This document shows positions 46,904 through 53,674 of a stretch of DNA of 53,674 bases, piece after piece. Numbering within the stretch: the stretch's first letter is position 1; every line of letters begins with the position of its first letter. Source of the DNA: Phytophthora quininea (Eukaryota; Oomycota; Peronosporomycetes; Peronosporales; Peronosporaceae); the NCBI GenBank assembly GCA_011947345.1, contig JAAVTG010000547.1, positions 1 through 53,674 of the forward strand. Reading direction: 5' to 3'. The translations under genes were made by a program, and so were the position numbers. The notes under the pieces were generated by a model. It did no database searches. It was not told the DNA's origin and saw nothing but the letters and a program-made list of their open reading frames with translations.

Positions 46904-47689
46904 CGCACTTGAAGCAATGGGACTCCGAGTAATAGATACGCCTGGAACCGGAAACTGTCAAGCCTTTGCGGTTGCCCAAGCGGTTCCCAGCAGTGACCTG
47001 TCCGAAAACCCAAGAATGCTGGAGGAGCTGACGGCAACGCTCAAGTTGGGATGCACAGCCCGAGCGTGCATTGAGTTCGACCTCAATAATGACCATGCCG
47101 CGAGAAGGAACGCGCTCATTGAGCTAGGCAGAGGATATGAACGGATGTCCAAACCCAATGCAAAGGCGGAGTTCAGAAGATATCTGCAAGAGTATGGGGA
47201 GAGCGGATCCAGTCGGGCTGATTTCCTGCCACCATCACTGTGGGGAGTAATGACACTTTGATAGCATACGGGGCCATGTTGCGGCGTGACATCATTGTGG
47301 TAGAGAACGGACAAGGCAGAGACTGGACGGCGAAGCACTACCAACCAGAAACCCAACATAACAAGAACCAGAACCAATCCTTCTACACATGTGGAGAAAG
47401 GTTTCTCTCGCCAAGTGCCTGCGTGAATAGAGTATTGGAGTTGAAAACCGAAGCCGGCTCGGACCAGACGAAGATGCCAATTGTGGTTCACATTGGAGAC
47501 CGCCACTATTCGGCTTACGCGCACGGATGGAGGGACGAAGAAAAAAGACCCAGCAAGGTAGGCCTGTTACCGGACAAAAGCAAGCCCAGACACGGAGACA
47601 GAGACAGCGATATGCCAGAGGAAGGGTACTTCCCAGACTCTAGGATGGAGTCTCCAACGAAGAAGCAGCAAGAACAAGAAGGAGGCTGA
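46904..47689 (+). pseudogene. OTU-type cysteine protease domain of the retrotransposon (one frameshift)
   Basis: The block VIDTPGTGNCQAFAVAQAV has the Asp-x(n)-Gly-x-Asn-Cys arrangement of the OTU catalytic Asp/Cys loop, near 46930. About 180 residues on, after LWG/NDTLIAYGAMLRRDIIVVENG, the block VVHIGDRHYSAYAHG supplies the catalytic histidine in the usual HY context. A single-base loss in a G run near 47247 separates the halves. OTU proteases cleave ubiquitin or polyproteins; in a retroelement it could process the element's polyprotein or counter host ubiquitination. This is inference; only the motif order and spacing are seen. A region rich in K, E and Q follows to about 47830 without an obvious break between coding blocks. 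Confidence 0.65.
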
Positions 47690-47837
47690 GAGCAAGGCGG
47701 AAGAGGATAACGCGGAAGAGTACGCATTAGAGTCCCCATCGAATCCCGAAGAATGGACTGGAGATTTAGATGACATTATCTGGAGGCTGGAAGGGCCGAC
47801 CCTCACCCACGCCCTAAAACAGGAAGTTCACAGCATT

Positions 47838-48662
47838 ATGGAAGTTGGTGGGGAGCGAAGGACTGAGCTACTACATTTCCTTATTAACACAGTCGCGCAT
47901 TTGTCGGAGGCCCAACAGCAGGTACTCCTCAGCTCGGACCTCAACAGGAAGGGTGAATGTGACAAGTTCATGAAAGAATTTCAAATTCCGGAGCCCGTCG
48001 TACGACAATGGCAGCAACAAATCAGAGAAGCGAGAGAAGAGAAACAAGGGGAGCAGTCACAGGACGTTGAATCAGATCACCAGTATTCGGACTCAAGCTA
48101 CGAACCATCCAGCCAGGGATCCTTAAGAGCGATAGTTCCCAGACCCCCACTAACGAGAGCGGCCAAGTCCGACTATACACCGCGTCTGACGAAGCGAACG
48201 CATGAAGCCTCTCCGGATGGACGTGAGAACATCAAAGGAGCAGTGGTTAATCCCCACAACCAGGCTGTTCCATTTAAGAAGCGAGCCAGCGGAGGGCCAG
48301 CTTGCATAGTACAAGAGGAATGGACAGAGCCGACCACCCGGAACTTGCTGGACCAGTTTAACGAAGCCAAATCACCGGATAAATCTCCCCAACTAAAACG
48401 GCGAGATGAGGCGTCCGACTGGACAGAGGTTTGGAATTCGGCAGGAGACACGTGGCGATCACGTTCACGTATACCATTTCCGGATACTCAGGCCTCTACA
48501 GAGCGATGGATAACGGCGGCGAGGAATGAACCGATTCTGCTACTAGAGCTGCTTAGAGCGTTTGAAGAACCCTACCAAATTCTAGAACTCATTGACGACA
48601 AAGTCGTCCTAGCATGGACGGCAGAATGGAGAGATGAATGCTGGAAGACATCGGTAAGTTAG
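47838..48662 (+). pseudogene. Retrotransposon region of unknown function between OTU and endonuclease
   Basis: A 274-codon frame starting HFLINTVAHLSEAQQQVLLSS, then a charged low-complexity middle (SDHQYSDSSYEPSSQGS) and a helical end (NEPILLLELLRAFEEPYQIL). I recognise no domain. It continues the acidic/Q-rich coding frame that follows the OTU block at 47690-47837, so it is probably a linker of the polyprotein. Downstream, 48675-49030 holds two further short frames (RQLAGWEARVSRMTDTKQRR and ITRRSMLTKTLRNAFLRR) in line with the same product. Confidence 0.5.
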
Positions 48663-49229
48663 TGGAGAAAACGGATGCCTGACAGAAGCAGAGCTCGTCA
48701 GCTGGCGGGCTGGGAGGCTCGAGTGAGCAGAATGACGGATACCAAGCAACGCAGAGTCATAATGGCCACAACGGAGGAATGGGAAGACTTGGAACGGGAA
48801 CATTACGGCAACAATAGCCTACTGCGAATGTGCGCACCGGCCAGAGCGTATCGATTAGGACAGCTTTTGTTATGCTCGCAGGTATATGCAGAGAAGATAG
48901 CGGTTCTAGTTGGGGAAGGGTGACTGCCAAAGACACAGTAGTGGATCTTTTCGCCGCCATTACCAGGCGCTCCATGCTCACAAAGACTTTAAGAAATGCG
49001 TTTTTGCGTCGGATAATTCGATCCTGTGGAGAGCGGTAGATCGATACTAGCGGCTGCGATAGAGGTAGGAGATCCTCCCGCCAAGTCAATACTAAGGGCA
49101 CCTCAATGTCAACGATGCGAAAGAACTTAGCACCGCAAGTAGAGGGGCCAAGGGATGCATACTCACGGAGTGTCCAGGCAGCGGAGGCGACATATCGCAC
49201 AGAGGAAGAAGAGGACATAAGACCAGCTT

Positions 49230-50283
49230 CGAAACGTGACGATTTCCGCATCATCTCGCAGAATTTGAGAGGTTTTCGAAAGAGGACAGAGTAAATTGGT
49301 TGGAAGCGTGGCGCAATATCCCCTTGACGAACGACCAGCGGCCATACTGCTGCAAGAGACGCACGTTCAAACCGAGATGGAGCGAGACGAATGAACAAGA
49401 AGGTGGCAATGGTTGTGGGAGATCCAACAACCCAACAACAACTATCATATTGGAGTGTCGGACCCCATCGATTAGGTGGGGTAGGCATTTTAATATTTCC
49501 GAGTACAGGGGAGGCTGCAGCAGTGGAACGAAAACTTATGGACGGAGCGGGCTATAGGTATCCGACTGGAGGGCAAACAAATTTTAAACATCTACGCCCC
49601 GACCAGGAAGAAGCAACGCGAGGTCTTTTCAAAGAGCTGAGACGATGGAAGTTAGGACAAGCAAAACATGTCATCTTAGCAGGCGATTTCAATTGTGTTG
49701 AACAACCACAACTGGATCGACTAGGAGGAGACAGAACGGATCGCACCGAAAGTACAGCCCTGTCTAGGCTGGTTCAAGAGGCCGATCTGATCGATGCTCG
49801 AGTCTGGATGGAGTCGGCCTTAGAGGACTTACATCTAGAAAATCACGAACACTTTACTTACTGGAGAGGGAATACGGCTAGTAGGATAGATCGGTTTTAT
49901 GTCTCGGAGAGCGCCTGCATGAGCGTTCAATGGGTAGAGGTCCAATTACCTGCGCTAGAGTCTGACCATGATGCCATTGTCCTGCATCTACGAAAGGATA
50001 ACAGCAGCTTGGTCAGGCGCAAAACTACTGCGGCGGTCTACCCTTTCAGAGGAGACCGAAGCGGAAGACTGGCGAAGGAGTTAGCAGACAAACTGGCCCA
50101 GGAGAGCTCACAAAGCGGAACTTCGGAAGAGGCATGGGACGCCTTCATTCAGCAGTGCAAGAGGGCGATTAAACAGATCAAGAGGAGAGAAAAAAAGAAG
50201 ACACCGCACTGCCACTGCGGCCGCAAAAGTAATCAGAGAGCAAGCTCAATCCCGGCAGCAACTCCTGCAAGGGCTGATCGATG
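49230..50283 (+). pseudogene. Retrotransposon APE-type endonuclease domain
   Basis: Apurinic/apyrimidinic-like endonuclease that would nick target DNA for target-primed reverse transcription. Motifs in order: RIISQNLRGF (near 49250), LLQETHVQTEM (near 49345, catalytic Glu), YWSVGPHRLGGVGILIFP, HVILAGDFNCV (near 49675), SRIDRFYVS (near 49880) and LPALESDHDAIVLHL (near 49960). The Glu, Asp-Phe-Asn and Ser-Asp-His motifs needed for catalysis are all kept. The first two blocks are split by indels near 49280 and 49380; from 49391 one frame runs to 50284. Confidence 0.85.
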
Positions 50284-50584
50284 AACTTAGACAACGCAAT
50301 CTCAGCAGGATCGGTGCCCGGTTGGAGCAAACACTAGAACAAGTGAGATGGCTGTTTAAGCGAACGGCAGTGTGAGAGCGGGATCAGTCAGTGACGTCAA
50401 TCCTGCCGCCGCCAGAAATGAATTTTGGCGCAGGCCTCCCGATTCCGGAGCGCCGAGAGTATGGAGACAAATAATGAGTAAAAGCCACAGCTCAATTCCA
50501 GCCAAGGACATGAAAGCCGCCATCAAGAAATTCGAGTTCACCGGAAAGTCACACGGCGGGATAACCAGCAACTACTGGCAGCAG

Positions 50585-51900
50585 TCACGGAGGGGGACAT
50601 CCAAGCAGCAATAAAAGGACTCGAGCGGCACAAGGCCAGTGGAGAGGACGGCTTGAATAATGACTTCTACAAAGATCTACCGGAGATGCTAATTCCTTAA
50701 CTAACAGAAGTCTGCAATGGACTTTTGAAAGGAAAACAGCCGCCGCCATCCTTTTTAAAGGCGATCGTCGTTCCTCTACGGAAAAAAGGGGACTCCACCA
50801 ACGCACTCGACTACCGACCTATCTCGCTACTACAAACGAGTTACAAACTGTTTGCAAAAATATTAGCTACGAGACTCCAGCGATTCCTGGGCAAACTCAT
50901 TGGGGACACGCAGCAAGGCTTCGTGCACGGGAGACAGATGAATAAATCCATTACAATGATGATGGCGCAGCTGGAAACGGCCATTCACGACGACCTCACG
51001 GGGCGGAGGAGAGCGCGGGCATTTTGCTATTGGATTTTGCTAAAGCGTACGATACGGTGGATAGAAACTTTCTGTTGGCGGTGTTGGAACTGTACGACTT
51101 CGATCCGGAATTTGTAGATCTCATAAGTAACTTGCATGCCGGCACGACTGCGCAATTTCTGGTAAACGGGGAACTCTCGAAGCCGCTACATGTCCGATCC
51201 GGGATCCGACAAGGATGCCCTTTGGCCCCTACTCTTCCTCCTGGCGGTCGAGATCTTGGCCCTAGCATTAGGACAAGACGTGGAACTCTCGGGACAACCG
51301 GTACCAGGCGCACAAGGAGCTTTAGAACACAAGTTTTCGGCATTTGTAGATGATTCCACACTGTTTTACGACGAAGCAGCCAATTACCGAGAGCACTCAG
51401 CACCGTCCAAGAGTTTGGCAAATTATCAGGATTGCAAGTCCAACCCGCGAAAAGTAAGTACATCTTTCTCAACAAGGCCGTCGCTCAGAAAACATGGCAC
51501 GGAATACCAGTCCTGGAACTAGGCGCAACAGTACGTTATCTCGGCTACCACATTGGGTTCGCAGACCTCACGAAGATCAATTGGGCCTTGAGGGTACGAA
51601 GCATTATGAGGCGCATGCTAACAGCAGAACGGGTAGCGACGTCAGTGCTAGAACGGGTGGACCTATTCAACGCTATTGTTCTCCCAGCGATTCTTTTACT
51701 GCGAAAATATTCCCGCCGGACCTACCAACGAAAACTAAGTTGGTAAATATGCAGAAGCAATTCTTGTGGAGACGGCAACTAATTGACGATCCCAGCCGAC
51801 ACAAGATGTCGCCAGAATTGATTTACACACCGCGACAAGCTGGCGGTTTGGGATTAGCAGCAATCCCAGTGGCTATTCAGGTACAAAAGTGAAAACAACC
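50585..51900 (+). pseudogene. Retrotransposon reverse transcriptase domain (frameshifts and a nonsense codon)
   Basis: RT blocks in order: KGLERHKASGEDGLNNDFY (near 50620), FLKAIVVPLRKKGD (50755), DYRPISLLQTSYKLFAKILA (50812), GDTQQGFVHGRQ (50905), [14 protein letters not shown] (51024, first catalytic Asp), [10 protein letters not shown] (51202) and [11 protein letters not shown] (51337, FVDD box with the catalytic Asp pair). The thumb follows with RYLGYHIG near 51535. All catalytic aspartates are kept. There are frame changes near 51010, 51230, 51450, 51500 and 51740. A genuine TAA replaces a sense codon at 50698-50700 (after EMLIP), in a part otherwise in frame with LTEVCNGLLKG. Confidence 0.85.
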
Positions 51901-53648
51901 ACGATGTGGCTTATAGCTAAGAGGGACTCGTACAAACAAGCGTGGTTGTATTGGGTTGGGATTAGCAGCCCAGCGGCAAACAGCGAACCGTGGATTTCAC
52001 CTAGATCCACAACACGCAAACGAGTTCCGCGGGACTGGTCGCAGAAGCACAAAGCCTTTGTGGTGTATATGGGTCCTCTTTGGCTCCTTCAGAGAGCGAA
52101 CAAGACACTCGAAGGCACCTGGCAGGCACCATTCTTCCTAAACTAGCTACTCAAGCGAGTATCAAGACGGAAAACCTCACATACGTCCCTCCAAAAGGAA
52201 ACCATAACAGTACGGGTGAATTTGGACGAGATGCATGCCCCACCTGCCCCACCACGGGAAATCGTAGCGTTTTGGGGGAGTTTTTCGTGGGCGGATAATG
52301 AATGGATCCCAGATGTGAAATCACCGACGTTGTCACGGCAGAAGTTTTGTGGTATTGAGGTATCATCAATTAGCGCGTGCAACATAGTACGCACGAAGCG
52401 TGACGAGTACACAGTGTGTGTCCCCCATAAGATCTGGCGCCAAAGTCATACCATCGCCAAAATTCAGCGATGGCTTATAGCAATTCTCTACAGCTCACCA
52501 CGTCTCAAAGTGGGAGAGCGACTGGGAGATCCACCGCCCTTAGCACTGCGTTCGCCTCCTAAGCTACGTCTTTCGTATACCTGGACAGTAGCGAAACAGG
52601 GAGAAATCCGGGGCACATCAAAGAATAGCAAGGCAGAGATCATGCTAACGCAACGGGACAACGGGATACAATGGCAGGTTCTATACCAGAACGGTGCTAA
52701 AAGGATGTCAAGAAGTTGGAGAAGCACAACGGGGAATCGTCTTCCACGCCCATCCGCTGCTGCACGACTTCCCGTGGATTGTCAGCCCTGCCATAAGAAA
52801 TAGAAACATAATGCGGTCGCTGAAGAAGGCGTTAAAGCGGAGAGTCACGCAGGAGTTGACGAAAGATCTGCAATCAACAATACTGAAGCTGAAGTCGAAA
52901 ATGACAACAAACCCAAAACAAAAGGGTTATTAAGCCAGACACCAAAGCAAGTGTGGGCACATCGAAATATGCTGACGGACTACCAAGTATGGGTGACTTA
53001 CTGACTAGCTGTCCAGCAGCTGAATTTGTATTATAAGGGTTTCCAACGCGAGAGTGAATGCCCAATGGGAGAGGATTGCCCAGTAAGCAAGATCTCAATC
53101 ACACACATAGTGTTCGAGTGTATTCGAGCCCAAGACTTCTGGAGGAAGCTGGTACAACATTGGACTGGAGCGGAGGTCTCAACCGAAAAGATGAAGGCAT
53201 ACACAACGTATATCATAGGACGGGAATCACCTCCAGTCAGCAACCATTTCAGGCAGAGGATGGTCGAATGGTACGGCCATTGGAGCCCGGAATACGAAGA
53301 CGCAGCCCAGCGGATTTGGTGGGCTATGTGCAGCATTGGATACACTCTTTGTGGCAGATTAGAAACAGAACCGTACACGAAGACCAACACTGGACACGAG
53401 AGCACCAGCTACAATATATGTGGCAACTTGGCATGCGTCAGCTACAAGCAGTAGCCACAAGAGAAAGAAGAAGACAGCAATCGAGACTGCAGGGCATTCG
53501 ACTCCAAATTAGTGTTGAATGCTTGAAGCGTATGACAGGGGACGGAGATCCAACAGGTAACCAGTCCCCTCCGCCAGCACGGTGGCTTCAGCAGAAGGAG
53601 CCGTCATTGGTCAAGCGGCTACGGTCGTACAAGGAGGCTATTAACTAA
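51901..53648 (+). pseudogene. Retrotransposon C-terminal region with RT-associated zinc-binding domain
   Basis: Several short overlapping frames continue the polyprotein. Near 53040-53150, ESECPMGEDCPVSKISITHIVFECIRAQDFWRKL has the C-x(n)-C-x(n)-H-x(3)-C layout of the zf-RVT domain found at the C-terminus of plant and oomycete LINE polymerases. It ends with VQHWIHSLWQIRNRTVHE (near 53320) and a basic tail to TAA 53646-53648. The part between about 51900 and 53000 has no domain I recognise; no RNase H motif was found. Confidence 0.6.
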
Positions 53649-53674
53649 GAAAGTTCAATAGACTACCTTACTAC

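Larger units (their letters stand above)
44504..53674 (+). mobile_element. Non-LTR (LINE-type) retrotransposon with OTU protease, APE and RT; right end at or just beyond the window
   Basis: A plus-strand element of at least 9.1 kb. Domains in order: gag-like protein with CCHC knuckle, OTU-type cysteine protease, uncharacterised region, apurinic-like endonuclease, reverse transcriptase, C-terminal zinc-binding domain ending at TAA 53646-53648. No LTRs were seen. Endonuclease followed by RT is the APE-type LINE arrangement. The frame changes at least a dozen times, mostly at runs such as AAAA or GGGG. There is also a substitution-type stop: TAA at 50698-50700 within the RT N-terminal region. 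So the copy is probably inactive, with some indels possibly technical. The left edge is set by the abrupt end of the inverted repeat at 44503. I could not see a poly-A tail or target-site duplication. Codon use is less GC-rich than in the neighbouring genes. Confidence 0.85.

Overview
The window reads as nuclear DNA of a plant-associated oomycete, most likely Phytophthora or a close relative. Supporting evidence: a cluster of four secreted GH28 endopolygalacturonases; upstream motifs at all four that resemble the oomycete initiator/flanking core promoter (TCATTYYNCAWTTT, perfect in two); short introns of 63-78 bp; compact, GC-rich housekeeping genes; an MNS1-type flagellar protein, as expected of a zoosporic organism; and a large non-LTR retrotransposon. 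The genus is inference.

Layout. (1) 1-26987, minus strand: one giant gene running off the left edge. It starts at 26987 with a signal peptide, continues through about 19 tandem 864-bp (288-aa) units (26842-10491), then passes in frame into at least four 2.51-kb (about 838-aa) units (10490-1). The visible part would encode about 9000 residues of beta-rich, N-glycosylation-rich, adhesin/cadherin-like repeats. The frame is cut by many single-base indels, nearly all in C/G runs. (2) 27018-34480: a broken zinc-ribbon ORF, an Imp1-type mitochondrial inner-membrane peptidase, pyruvate dehydrogenase E1-beta, a Frag1/DRAM/Sfk1 membrane protein with three introns, MNS1, and PRP19. PDH E1-beta and MNS1 also carry single-base homopolymer deletions (two and one), so consensus error is a serious explanation for many indels in the arrays. 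(3) 34551-35519: an unrecognised ORF split by one TAG. (4) 35436-44245: four polygalacturonases (PG1-PG4 here) plus, at 37371-38147, an orphan inverted fragment of the 288-aa repeat. PG3 and PG4 encode identical proteins and lie on the arms of a 1795-bp inverted repeat around a 739-bp spacer. (5) 44504 to the right edge: a roughly 9.1-kb non-LTR retrotransposon with a gag-like CCHC ORF, an OTU-type cysteine protease domain, an APE endonuclease, a reverse transcriptase and a C-terminal zinc-binding domain. It begins at the exact base where the inverted repeat ends.

How the genes relate: the giant repeat protein and the polygalacturonases are secreted and fit a cell-surface/host-wall role. The central genes are housekeeping (mitochondrial import/processing, pyruvate oxidation, splicing) and flagellar. 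The most unusual items are the two-tier giant repeat gene, its orphan inverted fragment, the near-perfect PG palindrome, and the OTU-bearing retrotransposon abutting it.
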